A stretch of DNA of 64,000 bases from Paraphoma chrysanthemicola (taxonomy: Eukaryota > Ascomycota > Dothideomycetes > Pleosporales > Phaeosphaeriaceae), in NCBI GenBank assembly GCA_020744225.1, contig JAGMWG010000016.1, positions 1,054,001 to 1,118,000 on the forward strand. Direction: 5' to 3'. Below the pieces are notes generated by a model. It did not search any database. It had not been told where the DNA came from and saw nothing but the letters and a program-made list of their open reading frames with translations. Every line of letters starts with the position of its first letter. Within the stretch, counting starts at the first letter, position 1. Position numbers and translations under genes: made by a program. Shown one piece after another: positions 1 to 10,188 of this stretch.

Positions 1-398
1 CCCCTCGCGCGTCTGGTCTTGGAGCCAGATGGTCGAAATTCAACCACTCTCAATTGTATCTCGCTGCGTCAATTTTCGTCTCAACACGTAAATAGCAAAA
101 TTTCTCATTTCGCGATACGATGCCTACAAAACTCATCGGGCGAAAGATGAGGTCCACTTGCAAGCTCCTCCCTCGAACATCATCGAAAGCATTAACACAT
201 TGTGTTTTTCTTTTTCCATGACAGCATTGAATAATTGCGACAGAGGTACACCGACCGCAATGGGTTGCTTTGAACTACACTAGCATTGTGCGCGCACGCT
301 CATCTGCCCCCGAGCCCAGTAAGTGATACATGCCCACTGTAGTAATTTCCCTTCCCATCAACCTGATTTCATTCAATCATCAACCGCACATTCAAATC
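1..398. other. Upstream region of the RING gene
   Basis: There is no credible coding frame here. The stretch just before position 399 is rich in C, A and T and looks like a fungal 5' leader. An earlier in-frame ATG at 330 exists, but the extra 23 residues look like translated leader. Confidence 0.4.
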
Positions 399-1520
399 AT
401 GGTGGAGGCAGAACATCAGCTCGAGCACTTCCAGAACGGTACGTATCTCTTGTGGGCTACGCTCGCGCTAACAAGGCTGAACCATAAGCTCCCACCTAAT
501 AGTCAGGCATTAGATCTGTTTCTCAATCACGATGATCAATGGGCTCTCCGACTGCGCAACACTTTCGGTGCAGTAGTCCGCGGGTTTGCTGATCCAAATG
601 AAACAGAGGTCTGGGATGCCCTTGATCCCGATCACGCTTCGGTAGTTGTCTCCGAGCTCCTACGAACAGCATCAAACTACTACCAGGACCTCGATGGGGA
701 GTTCACCTTCTTACGCACGTTCTTCAAGGCTTTCCATAGCAGGATACAGGCAGCCCGCGTTCGGCACGCCGCTGAGACTTTCGGTGCGCTGGGTATGGCT
801 TGTGCCATTGCAGATCAAGTCTCGAAGCTTCTCAAATCTAGATTGTCCGAGGTATTCATCACAATCAACACAATGCAAGAGAGCTTGGAACGAGATGAGT
901 TTGAGGCGGATCTTGTGGTATACGCGCGCGACGAAGCAGTTGTACTGTCGACCAACATCGAGCTCTTCATCCGCGAGCAGACGGGCATCTTGTCTCACAG
1001 CCTCGGCTCCACAGATATTGATGTCGATATTTTTGTCGAAGTTATCCAGGGTGCACTTCGTACACATATCCTTGCTGCTCTCGATGTACTCCTTCGAAGC
1101 CTCGGAGCCTTTGCTGGCTTTGGCATATTGGCGACATCTCCACGTACCCGGCAAAATCTCCGAATCTTCTACCGCAACATTGCGCGGTTCTTTTCGTACG
1201 CCTCACCTCTATTGAGTAACTTTTGGCCGTCGGAGAACGATCTGGAGGAGGGCGCGTTCGAAGAGTACTCACTGGGAGATCTCGAGGATGTCCTAGTGGG
1301 ACCTGATAGCGTCGATAATGATGAGGTGAGCGTCTTCGTCTCTCATGACCCCGCGACAGACTGTGTCGTTTGTTATGACGCTTACAACACATTGCGGAAA
1401 TTATCTTGTGCGCACGAATATTGCGAAGAGTGCTTGAAGGCGCAGCTCACGACACACCATGCCTGTCGATATCGATGCGCATCATGTCGTGCTGAGTTCT
1501 TTTTTAATCCCAAGAACTAA
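399..1520 (+). CDS. C-terminal RING-finger protein, putative E3 ubiquitin ligase
   Basis: The last 50 residues form a C3HC4 RING: CVVC, then LSCAH, EYCEEC and CASC, in the spacing of a zinc-binding cross-brace. RING proteins usually recruit ubiquitin-charged E2 enzymes, so an E3 ligase role is inferred from the family. The roughly 290 residues before it are mostly helical and have an acidic linker (DLEEGAFEEYSLGDLEDV) just ahead of the RING; I recognise no other domain. A frame-preserving intron of 75 nt is likely at 439-513 (GTACGT donor, CTAAC at 468-472, TTAG acceptor), giving 348 residues from the ATG at 399. The unspliced frame is also open from 330, so the start and the intron are inferences. 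The acidic linker and terminal RING resemble small fungal RING genes, but the substrate is unknown. Confidence 0.75.
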   Translation: MVEAEHQLEHFQNGTYLLWATLALTRLNHKLPPNSQALDLFLNHDDQWALRLRNTFGAVVRGFADPNETEVWDALDPDHASVVVSELLRTASNYYQDLDGEFTFLRTFFKAFHSRIQAARVRHAAETFGALGMACAIADQVSKLLKSRLSEVFITINTMQESLERDEFEADLVVYARDEAVVLSTNIELFIREQTGILSHSLGSTDIDVDIFVEVIQGALRTHILAALDVLLRSLGAFAGFGILATSPRTRQNLRIFYRNIARFFSYASPLLSNFWPSENDLEEGAFEEYSLGDLEDVLVGPDSVDNDEVSVFVSHDPATDCVVCYDAYNTLRKLSCAHEYCEECLKAQLTTHHACRYRCASCRAEFFFNPKN

Positions 1521-2115
1521 AGCTCAAGCAAGGTATGGACTTGTCTGTAATCTGATAGTTCTTTGAGTGTGCGAAGCTAGTCTCATTTTTGCCTTGATTA
1601 TATCCCATCAAACTCTTGCTACTACAACTTTCGCTCATATGCTACAGCGAGCGAGAAAGCACAAAATCACACAAAATTACTCGTTGTATCCAAATATTAA
1701 TACGACTGAATCACGTCGTTCGTGCAGCAACGCACGTGAGCCATTGATGGAACGTTCGCTAGTTGAACGAGGTGACCACGCCTACAAAGACCACGTACGC
1801 ATCCATGGTGTTACAAGCACCACGTAAAAGTCCTCAACCAATGTCTTGTGCCCGAGGTCTCACCGCTCTAGTGCGGCATTGTGTACTGTTGTGACCCAAA
1901 CATCGCACTCACCTTATCTGAGCCCTTATCTCTTGGCTTTCCCAACCCTGGCTCGGTCCAACCTTCCTCAACACCACAAGCCACATCCCAAATTCTTCTC
2001 GCAAGCACCTACGACCCACCAAAAATCATCGCCGACCTCATTGAGTCGGATACACACGCATTGCGATTGCTGTGGCTATTTATCTCCAAAGCTGCGCACG
2101 ATTACCAAATTGGGA
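1521..2115. other. Intergenic stretch, no gene seen
   Basis: Short open frames exist on the + strand (for example 1567-1827), but they lack recognisable motifs or splice structure. I see no repeat or RNA gene. Confidence 0.35.
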
Positions 2116-2361
2116 ATGGACGACCATCACCACCAACCCATCTGGCCCATGATCCAAGGAGCTGCAAACTACGCCTGGAATCTCATTGAGGAGGCATGGT
2201 CAATGATCTGGCCTCAGCGAGCCGAGTCGTCGCGCATAATGATACACGGACACGAGCGCGCTTTCCATGCTGGCGACATGAGCGAGGTCGATCGAAAGGT
2301 GAAGGCAGCAAGCAGTGCCAAGCCCATCATTGTCATGCGCGAGAACCAGCGAGGAGGCTGA
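2116..2361 (+). CDS. Possible small protein (81 aa), unrecognised
   Basis: An ATG-initiated frame begins MDDHHHQPIWPMIQ and ends ENQRGG. It is Trp-rich in the first half (about four Trp in 40 residues) and charged in the second half. Codon choice looks unforced, but no family is recognised and no intron is needed. It could equally be a chance frame in a GC-balanced intergenic region. The segment from 2362 to about 3160 that follows holds nothing I can identify. Confidence 0.25.
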   Translation: MDDHHHQPIWPMIQGAANYAWNLIEEAWSMIWPQRAESSRIMIHGHERAFHAGDMSEVDRKVKAASSAKPIIVMRENQRGG

Positions 2362-3163
2362 ATTTCCAGGTCAACTGTGGACCGCAATAATAGGTGAGGT
2401 TAATCACATTGACTACTTCGTGGATCGAGGTGCTGAGGTGACAGAGCAACCAAGGAACGCAGCCATGATATCACGCATCGAGACTAAACATAAGTACAAT
2501 CTGCCGGTCGCGATCCCGGCCTGACGACAATCAACACGAGCGAGCGCAAAGCGGACTGCTCATCAGGAACGACTGCCGAAAAGGCCCAAGGTCAACGAAG
2601 CCAACATACAACACGTCGAACCTCACTTGACCGAGCTGACCAGCGATCTGACAACGAAACCTAACGAGTGGTAGTGCTTGTGGCTTACACGTATCTCAGA
2701 CCATACTTTCTAGACACTCAATCAATCAATCTAGCCTTCAATTGTTCTCAAAACCTCCATTGACACTCGCGCTCACATATACTCGCACTCTAATTCTGCT
2801 TATAGGCCAATAGCGCTCCGCTCCATGCAGTGATCCTCTAGGAATTATCACGAATAGTATCATGAAGGTCCACGCAGGAGGAGTACATCTCAGAATCTCA
2901 CGATGAAGGGACAACAATGCACAGGTTATTTCTTTGCCATTTCAAACTCAAGTTCTTCTTGAAGTACTTTCATGTTGTGTTCGAGCTATCGAGATGAACA
3001 ACACGATGCTCACCACCCAATCTACGACTAATGTTTTCGCATCACAAGCACTAACCAACACTTGTAGGGTCGCGTTGACATAATCTCTTGTTGGCAACAT
3101 GTGAAGTTCAAGCTGACCAAGACATCTCCAGTGGAAACAACAAGGAGGGGCATACTGCTCATC

Positions 3164-3772
3164 TCAAACCCAAAGCATCTTGCGACCCTTCACGAAGGCC
3201 TCCAGATGGTCGCACTTGGCGGCAAGGTCCATGAAGGTGATACCATGGTCTACACGAAGGTCGATGAGGAGTTGGTCGATTTCAGCTTCTGAATTAAGTC
3301 AGATCTGAACCAATGTGAGATTTCATGAGCGACATACCGTCCATCTGATGCATCGCGAAGACGCTGCTGGGGAAGTTCGCGACTAGCCGGTTGGTCTCAA
3401 GATCGCGAAGAGGGCGCAAGAACGCAAACTTATCGACCATGCGGTTGTACTCCATAGCCTCGCGGTTGCGAAGTCTACACCGTGTCAATATCATGTCGAT
3501 GTCTCGGTCTCTAATGAGAATACGTACTCGGTGCGCATACGCCTCACCACCCTCCACGACTCGTGAAGCTGCATCTCTAGGACGGTGATGCGCACGTTGT
3601 CGGCCTTGTCGGATAGAGTCTCCGAGGAAGATGGCGACTGGACCTCGTTGTTCATTCCCTCCGACTCTTGAGTGCGCTTGTAGTATTGCTTGCGCTGGAT
3701 CGCCGCGATGGCGATACGCACCTTCATGTCGAGGTGGACCGGATCGATGGGTGCAGAGAGCGAGAGACGCAT
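3164..3772 (-). CDS. Small hypothetical protein, 3 exons
   Basis: Three exons join in frame: 3528-3772, 3338-3474 and 3164-3288. The introns are 3475-3527 (GTACGT...GTGTAG) and 3289-3337 (GTATGT...TTCAG). The product is 168 residues from the ATG at 3772. It is strongly helical and charged, with segments such as RRMRTE joined to LRNREAMEYNRMVDKF, and DQLLIDLRVDHGITFMD near the end. No known domain is recognised. The same frame stays open upstream to about 3930 without an ATG, so an extra 5' exon is possible. It is divergent from the gene at 3981, about 0.2 kb away, which suggests a shared promoter. The two clean splice pairs and the correct total length support a real gene. Confidence 0.6.
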
Positions 3773-3980
3773 GTTGTCAATGAGGCGAGGCGGAAGGTCT
3801 AGAAGAAGTATTGGAGGTCGAAAGAGCTGTGAAAGAAGAGAAGCGGAAGGGGGTCGAGGGGCATTGATATCCAGCTTGCTGAGTGAAAGTGAAGTGACGG
3901 AGCGACTGAACCTTCCCCTTCCTCAGTAGGCTCTCGAATCACTGTGCCAGGGTGCTGAGCGCTAGACCTGTTGGGCGATC

Positions 3981-4689
3981 ATGAATACCTCATGGCTCTT
4001 GTTCACTCTCCCAATACCATTTGCGCCGACTGTCAGCTCACCGTCACGACCGGTCGACACTATGCACGAACAAACCGACTTCCCGCCGCACATCAGCACC
4101 TCTTTCTCATGGAGCTCAGACGGTCAAGTGTCGCCTCCAAGGGAGCAAGCGCTGTCTCTGCCGCGCACCCAGGACGCTCGTGCGACGTACGCTTTATCAC
4201 AGTCGCAACCTACTACTGCGATGCCATCGACCGCATCCGCCAGAGCCGCGTACGTTCGATCCACATGCCCTCCTTTCATCAATATCATCTCACTTTCCAC
4301 ACAGCGAAACGAATCTCCAAGCCCAAGCCGCAAACAGACTCCGCACACACTACTGGCAAACTCTCACACCGCTCGTGAACGCCCGAACCGGCGAACCGAT
4401 CCAGGGCTTCCCGCTTAATGCATTCCAGGTCTGATATCTTAGCGGTGAGCGCATGCAGAGACCCTTTTCATAATATGGCGAAACCAAGAGCATGCTGATA
4501 TCCGAGTGATCAGAAGAGCGACTACGAGCCATCGAGCGGGAGTTAGGAGTTCGTCTTTGGGCAGATGATGGAGTTCAGGAAGGCAAGAGGAGGGAGTCGG
4601 AGGTGAAGAAGATGGACAGGGCGTTAAGAAGGATGCAGAATGGGTTGTTGGATGCGCTGGGGTTTGGGGGCAGTAGGACGTATCTATGA
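3981..4689 (+). CDS. Small hypothetical protein with RTG-x2-I-x-G motif, 3 exons
   Basis: Proposed exons are 3981-4249, 4305-4428 and 4519-4689. Intron 1 (GTACGT...CACACAG) is convincing. The second junction is uncertain, because the donor after NAFQ is GTCTGA and the frame-consistent acceptor is an unusual AG at 4517-4518. The product would be about 187 residues: a Ser/Pro-rich N-terminus, a middle segment ending LVNARTGEPIQGFP, and a basic helical tail (VKKMDRALRRMQNGLLDALGF). A downstream ATG at 4062 is another start option. The RTG-containing segment resembles that of the gene at 5057, suggesting a distantly related pair. No function is known to me. Confidence 0.5.
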
Positions 4690-5056
4690 GGAGGGCAGCA
4701 GGAGGGGAAGAAAAAGGTGAAGGAAAAGGTGAAGGTGTTTGACGGTGGCGGAGATGATGCGGCCGTGTCAGATCAAAGACCGAAATTCGAATTCAATACG
4801 TGGACTGTAATTCTCATGTTCAGTGGAAGGGTCAACGTGGTAGTTCGAATCTAGTGTGTTCATCTCGAGACAAGGTGAGAGGGAGCAGTCGCGCTGAAGA
4901 CTCCAGAAAAAGCTCGTCAATATAACGCACAGATTCTCGTCGCGTGAAAATTGACAACATCTCTGATATATCTGAATTTTCGCTACCCAATCCCACTTCC
5001 AGCACCCATAGCAGCAGCCACAGCACACTTACTTCACGCACATCCATCAACACACC

Positions 5057-5618
5057 ATGGCTAATCCTCCCGTAGACCTCGACACCATCGCCCGACAGCT
5101 CGCCGCCTTCAGTGAGCAGCTTCGCGGAGTCGGACACGTGCCGCACAACAACATCGAGAACCGCGTCGCCTGCATGGAAGATCAGGTTCGACAAATGCAG
5201 CGCGACATTCAGGCAATCCGCGACGATGGCAGTGTACGGCTGATGAAGCTGGAGACCCAGTATGTTCATATAAGCCAATATTAAACTTCGGTTGACTGAA
5301 GCTTGAATAGGTTCGCCAACGACCACTCCCGTGCAGGAAATACACCAATTCCAGACCCTCGTTCCCCGCTGTTCGCATTGCGCGATGTGCGAACTGGCCA
5401 GGTGATTCCAGGCTTGCAGCAGAATGCTGCATCTGCTCGTCAGCTCGATGGTATGTTGAACGATCTGAAGATAGGATGGATGCTTACTGTATATGTTAGA
5501 TGCTGCGGTAGATGAGATGCTTGCGGCGTTGGATTGGGTACCGGGGAATGTTAATCTTCGAACGAAGCAGGATTTCCTGCTAGTTCAGATGGGATGGACG
5601 GGCACATTTGCGTTCTAG
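5057..5618 (+). CDS. Small hypothetical protein with RTG-x2-I-x-G motif, 3 exons
   Basis: Three exons splice cleanly: 5057 to about 5258, about 5310 to 5451, and about 5501 to 5618. Both introns start with GTATGT, and they end with ATAG and TTAG. The N-terminal half is an amphipathic helix (MANPPVDLDTIARQLAAFSE, then NRVACMEDQVRQMQRDIQAI), probably a coiled coil. The C-terminal half contains LFALRDVRTGQVIPG followed by a predicted helix (AVDEMLAALDW) and ends MGWTGTF. The ATG lies in a good context, after a C/A-rich leader. The motif and layout match those of the preceding gene, which runs in the same direction about 0.37 kb upstream. I infer a helical protein-interaction role and do not recognise the family. 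Confidence 0.65.
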
Positions 5619-5872
5619 AGGTACTTGAGATGGTAGAGGTAGTAGGATGAGAAAGAGACGCGCGTTAGTATACAGACTTGACGGTGGCAACGAGCTATCT
5701 CTCGAAAACGACTCGTAGATACACTGGACCTGCTTTCGTCCATTCAAGACATCTTGTAATAGCATATGTTGTACTCGGGCTACCACACAAGTTTCTGACT
5801 GTCCTCTTCATTTTACAACCTTGAAGAAAATCTAATTTGCTCAAAATAGGCTACTTTCGAGTCTATCTGATA

Positions 5873-6945
5873 TCATAGCTCTAGCTCGTTCACCATCGCA
5901 TCTCCCGTCAGACCCGCCAGTAGATTCTTGACCGACTCAGTTGCCATCTGCTCTCTCGTCTCGATGGTCGCCGAACCTACGTGCGGTAGAAGTACACATC
6001 TCGGCTGTTTGAGGATTGGATGATCTGCTTGAATGTTCGGTTCGTTCTCGATAACGTCTAAGCCGGCACCGAAGATCTGTCCCTCCTCCAGTGCTTTGAT
6101 CAGGGCATTGGTGTCGATGATCGGGCCGCGCGCGATGTTCACGATCACGGCAAGCTTCTTCATCTTCTTGAAGAAATCGGTGCTGACAAGATGTTTGGTG
6201 CTCGGCGTCAGCGCACAACCCACGACGACTACGTCGCTCTCGCTAGCCAATTCATCTGCACTCTTTGCGGGCTCGATGGGTATCGCAGCGCTCTTGATGA
6301 GTCCGAAATGGTCCTCCTTCACAGGCTGGCCCGGTTTCGATGTAAGGTAGATGGCGCGCTTGATACCGAACGGCAACAGCCGCTGTAGTGATGCCTGTGA
6401 AATTCTTCCAAACCCAAGGAATCCAACTGTTGCGCCGCGAATTGAAGGGCCTGTCATCAGTAGCGGGTGCCATGGCATTTGCGGCCACTCGCCGTTGATC
6501 ACTTTTGCCATTGCCTCGCCTCCTCTTCGCTGCGCCATCAGGATGAGCAGGACTGTGAGATCAGCCACCGCGTCTGTGAGGCATGTTGGCGTGTAGCCAA
6601 GGCGGATGCTGCGTTTCTTGAGAGCGTCTCGTTCGACGTGATCCGTCCCAACTGAGAAGGATGCAATCACTTTAAGCTGATCACCGGCCGCCTGCAGGAG
6701 CTCCTCATTGACCTGATCAGACAGCATAACCAGTATTCCGGTCGCTCCTTTTGCGTTTTCCAGTAGCCATGATCGATCGCAGGGCTGCAGGGATATCAGT
6801 TAGCATGGGTTCAGCGTGCATAACTCCGCGGACGCACCTTTTCCGACTTCCACTGCACTATCTCAAGATCATCCTTCCTCGCATCGAGTAGTTCTTGCGC
6901 TTCTTCGATCAATTGTCGCGTCACGACCACTTTTTGTCGAGCCAT
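5873..6945 (-). CDS. D-isomer-specific 2-hydroxyacid dehydrogenase (glyoxylate/hydroxypyruvate reductase type)
   Basis: Exons are 6838-6945 and 5873-6784, with an intron at 6785-6837 (GTGCGT donor, GCTAAC, CTGCAG acceptor). The product is 339 residues. The family interconverts 2-keto acids and D-2-hydroxyacids with NAD(P)H; the GRHPR subgroup reduces glyoxylate or hydroxypyruvate. Visible features are the nucleotide-binding motif VGFLGFGRIS and the conserved Arg in VNIARGPIIDT, Glu in LDVIENEP and His in LLPHVGSAT, which is the complete catalytic triad. The length is normal for the family. An in-frame upstream ATG at 7086 would add 47 residues with no acidic residue and several Arg, Ser and Thr, resembling a mitochondrial targeting peptide. 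The substrate is inferred from the family. Confidence 0.9.
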
Positions 6946-7086
6946 GTTGATTGTGGGTGTGGTTGCGGGGTTGCTCCGATGCGGGGTAAACGTGGACACC
7001 CTCACACTACTGTTTCCAGCTGGACTCTGCGCGAGATGTGATGCAAGCTGTGCCACTCTCTGCATTGAAGATGTGACAGTCGACAA

Positions 7087-7569
7087 GATCTCTGAAGTCG
7101 TTTTTGGGCGTCGAATTAGATCGGTCTACATTGACCCGATCTATCCGCCAATAAGCGATCGCGAGGAGACGGACCAGAAGCCGTGACGGTGTCTAAGAAC
7201 GACCACATTTCTCGACACCCAACATTCTTTGCCCGTCATCTTCGCGCCGACACACCGCCCGGTTCGGTCATTATGCCTATGCCGTACCTTCGTACATTCG
7301 CCGTCCGGAGTACATTATGGTGGTGAATTGCGGAGCGGAACCTATCGAAAAGCGGAACGGAAAGAGCCTTTGAACTGATCACGAGTCTCCAGCCTACATG
7401 CACCACGAAGGTACCTCCTTCGCTGCACTCTCGAAGTAGCAGCATTTCACTCCTTTAGATGCGTAGTCTACTCAAGGCTTCAAGAAAAACATATTCATTC
7501 AACTTAGATACATCAGAGGCAACTGCTAGAGTGGCTTGACGCCAGATTCCGTTCCGTTTCTCTCGTAAC
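7087..7569. other. Intergenic stretch, no gene seen
   Basis: This lies between the dehydrogenase 5' side and the EthD gene 3' side. There are only short unsupported frames and no repeat was noticed. Confidence 0.35.
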
Positions 7570-7950
7570 TCAGGCCCGTTCCGAAATTCCGCCAAGTACA
7601 TTGTTACCACCCGTCTCGCCCACCCAAATGGCCGGAAACACATTCGAGAAGTTGTCCACATCCGGCCCCGACTCTTTACTGCCCTTCTCCAACGCATTCT
7701 TAAAGTCGGCTAGTGAGTCAAAGATGCAGGTCGTTTGCACCGAATAGGGCGGCTTCGCGCCAGAGATTGGGCACGGATCGGTGAATGTGTTGATTGACCA
7801 CGATTTCAAGCCGTATGGGCCCCATGCGCGCTCAATGAGAGGCATATGAGATGCAAGGTAGTAGTCCATGTCGAATTTGAGTGCCTCTCCGGTTTCGGGA
7901 TGCTTTGATGGGTAGGCTACGACCGCTGCGATTCTGCCTGGCGAAGACAT
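7570..7950 (-). CDS. EthD-domain protein
   Basis: From the ATG at 7950 the protein has 126 residues and fits a single dimeric alpha/beta-barrel EthD domain. Characteristic parts are FDMDYYLASHMPLIERAWGP near the N-terminus, followed by CIFDSLADFKNAL and the DVDNFSNVFPAIWVGE region. EthD-fold proteins are small cofactor-less proteins; bacterial EthD is linked to ethyl tert-butyl ether degradation, and fungal members occur in oxidative or polyketide contexts. The real role here is unknown. The frame extends to an ATG at 8016, but the added residues do not belong to the domain. It is intronless. No partner gene is evident next to it. Confidence 0.85.
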   Translation of the reverse strand: MSSPGRIAAVVAYPSKHPETGEALKFDMDYYLASHMPLIERAWGPYGLKSWSINTFTDPCPISGAKPPYSVQTTCIFDSLADFKNALEKGSKESGPDVDNFSNVFPAIWVGETGGNNVLGGISERA

Positions 7951-8016
7951 GGTGATATCCGCCTGGAGCGAGAAGACTGAGTTACTCTGTAAAGGGAGGC
8001 TTGGTAGGGATCCCAA

Positions 8017-8691
8017 GAGATTGTTCGTGTTCTGGCAGCATCAAACGATGCATAAGTACAGTGCTTGTGTTGTGCTCTACTGTCTTCAGCTGAGCTCCTC
8101 GGCAGAATTACTCAGCTTGTACTACTCGGGCATGTGTGCTGTCATTGGTCAACCACAAATGTCGAGATGCAGTGGAATCTCTCTTGACTCCGTCAGCCCG
8201 ATGTCCCATCTGCGACAAGTCATATGTAGCTCTAATGTTTCATCGGTGCCTTCCACCCACCCGAAACGCATTGAACCCGGTCTAGGTCATTCTCAACACT
8301 TTGCATCCCTCGTCTCGAGAGCCTCAAACTATAATAAGTCCTTTGTGTTTGAGATCTCCGACCTTTTAATTAAACCCATCCCATCTACTTGCCGCTGCTG
8401 TCAAGAGCCCACGGAGCGGCATTCCCAGTCAAAGTTAATGTGTGGTAGACTTTCTCGTCAAGTATATTGTACGAATACCAATGAATAGTGCGAGAAAATC
8501 CACAGCTCGGATCTGGCCCCGAGCATCAAATGAGCGATATGCTTCACGTAGCCCATATGCGTACATCGTGAAATCCATCATTTCAATTCCTTATCATTTC
8601 GTTCATTTGCTTCAGAGTCTACTACACCGACTTAGCCCCTACGTCGTCACCTTCTACCCTCCTTCCCAAAACCCGACGGACTAGCATCTCT
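8017..8691. other. Intergenic stretch, no gene seen
   Basis: Long frames on the + strand in this segment lack an ATG in sensible context or any recognisable motif. It separates the EthD gene from the 3' end of the flavoprotein gene. Confidence 0.35.
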
Positions 8692-10188
8692 TCAGGCATC
8701 ATTAGATTGCATATCCCTTCTCCCCCCAAAGCCCCTCTTCCTCACCCTACCCAACCTCTCTTCACTCACCACGAAACTCGCCGGAAACCACGCTGGCTTT
8801 CCTTGTCCCAGCAACATACTCACCAACGCCTCCGCACTCTTTAAGCACAGCACCATGCCATGCCCATTGAACCCCGCGCTCATCCATACGCCCGACATAT
8901 CAGGCACTGCGCCGACAAAGGGAAGACCATCGGTGGTGGCGCCCATGATGCCGGTCCATTCCTGGGCGATGCGGGGTGGTGTGGACGGAGACGGGGATGG
9001 GGATTCGCCCCATGTTTCTTCGCCGAAGTATCCGGTGAGCGTATTGTGGAGGTATGTCGAGACAGTAGGATTCAGCGATGCGTCGTCCACGGTGCCATAT
9101 TCGGTTGCGCCTGATTCGGGAAGACGTCCGAGACCGCCGCCGATGATGATGTGTTGGCCGCCGTCGTCGAGAGGGCGGGGAACCATGTACTCGTAGCCGT
9201 TGCGGTATATAAATGAGTACGTGTTGGGAAGTAGTGAAGGCAGCGTTGAGTTTGGTCCAGGGCGTTGAGCGGTAATTTGGCCGCGCATGGGGATGATAGC
9301 GGATTGCAGAGAGGGGAGAAGGTAGGGTGTGTAGCCGTTTGTTGCGAGGATAACGTCGTGTGCTTGTATGGTATTGTGACTTGTTTGCAGAGTCCAAGGT
9401 GCGGTGCTGTCATCTGCGTGGTTGGAACTGGGAAGGATGGCATTGACTGTTGTGTTTGTGCATAACACCAAGCCCATCTTAACGCATTCTTTTAGTACAC
9501 CGGTTGTGAAGCGGTATGCGTGAATTCGACCTGCGAGGTAGTCGATCATCCCAATGGGATACTCCTCCTCTTCTACTGCGGGATTCTCATTCTTTCTTCC
9601 AATTGGGATTTGGAAGTCAGCTTCACATATGCCTCTGCCCTCGTAGAGCTGATACCACGCCATTTCTCCCGGCTCTTTTTCTTCATCTGTCGCATCAGCC
9701 CGCAACGCTTCGATTGCCTGCTTACCATTCTCAAACGTCTCCTTATCATAAATCACATCCACAGTAGTACATATCTCGTTCTCACACGCGATACCCAGTT
9801 CCTCAGCTAACCGATGCGTCTCAACAATATTCGCATACTCTAATCGTGCAATCTTCAAGGCCTCTTCTTTACCAAATTCCTCCACATGTGAAAGATAACT
9901 TCGATAACTCGCGGCCTTGGTATGCCCGCCATTCCGACCCGTAGCTCCACTACAGATCTCACGTGCCTCGATCATAACGACGCGGGCATCTGACTGGGCT
10001 TTGAGGATGTTGTACACGATCATGGTGCCAGAAATGCCGGAGCCGATGATGGCGTGGGTGTATGGTGTAGTGGCGGCATCGGCTTCTGGCTCAATAACAT
10101 TGGCAAGAGGAGATTTGGGAGTCTGCCAATATGATGGAAGTGGGTTGGAGATTGGTGGGCCGACCGGTATGCGGGCGCGTGCTTCCAT
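8692..10188 (-). CDS. FAD-dependent amino-acid oxidase-like (DAO family) oxidoreductase
   Basis: This is an intronless gene of 498 residues. The N-terminal Rossmann motif HAIIGSGISGTMIVYNIL (about residues 45-62) is followed by the family signature CSGATGRNGGH, which contacts FAD. Further DAO features are VILATNGYTPYLLPSL and the C-terminal TGIMGATTDGLPFVGAVPD with GFNGHGMVLC, which closes the flavin pocket. The family oxidises amines or amino acids and releases an imine and hydrogen peroxide. Fungal relatives of this length are common, and their substrates are usually unknown. No targeting signal is obvious; the C-terminus QSNDA is not a standard peroxisomal PTS1. The sequence is compositionally ordinary. 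The ATG at 10188 is the only good start. Confidence 0.9.
   Translation of the reverse strand: MEARARIPVGPPISNPLPSYWQTPKSPLANVIEPEADAATTPYTHAIIGSGISGTMIVYNILKAQSDARVVMIEAREICSGATGRNGGHTKAASYRSYLSHVEEFGKEEALKIARLEYANIVETHRLAEELGIACENEICTTVDVIYDKETFENGKQAIEALRADATDEEKEPGEMAWYQLYEGRGICEADFQIPIGRKNENPAVEEEEYPIGMIDYLAGRIHAYRFTTGVLKECVKMGLVLCTNTTVNAILPSSNHADDSTAPWTLQTSHNTIQAHDVILATNGYTPYLLPSLQSAIIPMRGQITAQRPGPNSTLPSLLPNTYSFIYRNGYEYMVPRPLDDGGQHIIIGGGLGRLPESGATEYGTVDDASLNPTVSTYLHNTLTGYFGEETWGESPSPSPSTPPRIAQEWTGIMGATTDGLPFVGAVPDMSGVWMSAGFNGHGMVLCLKSAEALVSMLLGQGKPAWFPASFVVSEERLGRVRKRGFGGRRDMQSNDA

Noticed and set aside
439..502. 64-nt intron in the RING gene ending at the first AG
   Set aside because: It breaks the frame. 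The 75-nt version ending at 513 keeps it.
4832..5326. 164-codon minus frame
   Set aside because: It is antisense to a three-exon + gene with consistent introns; no motif.
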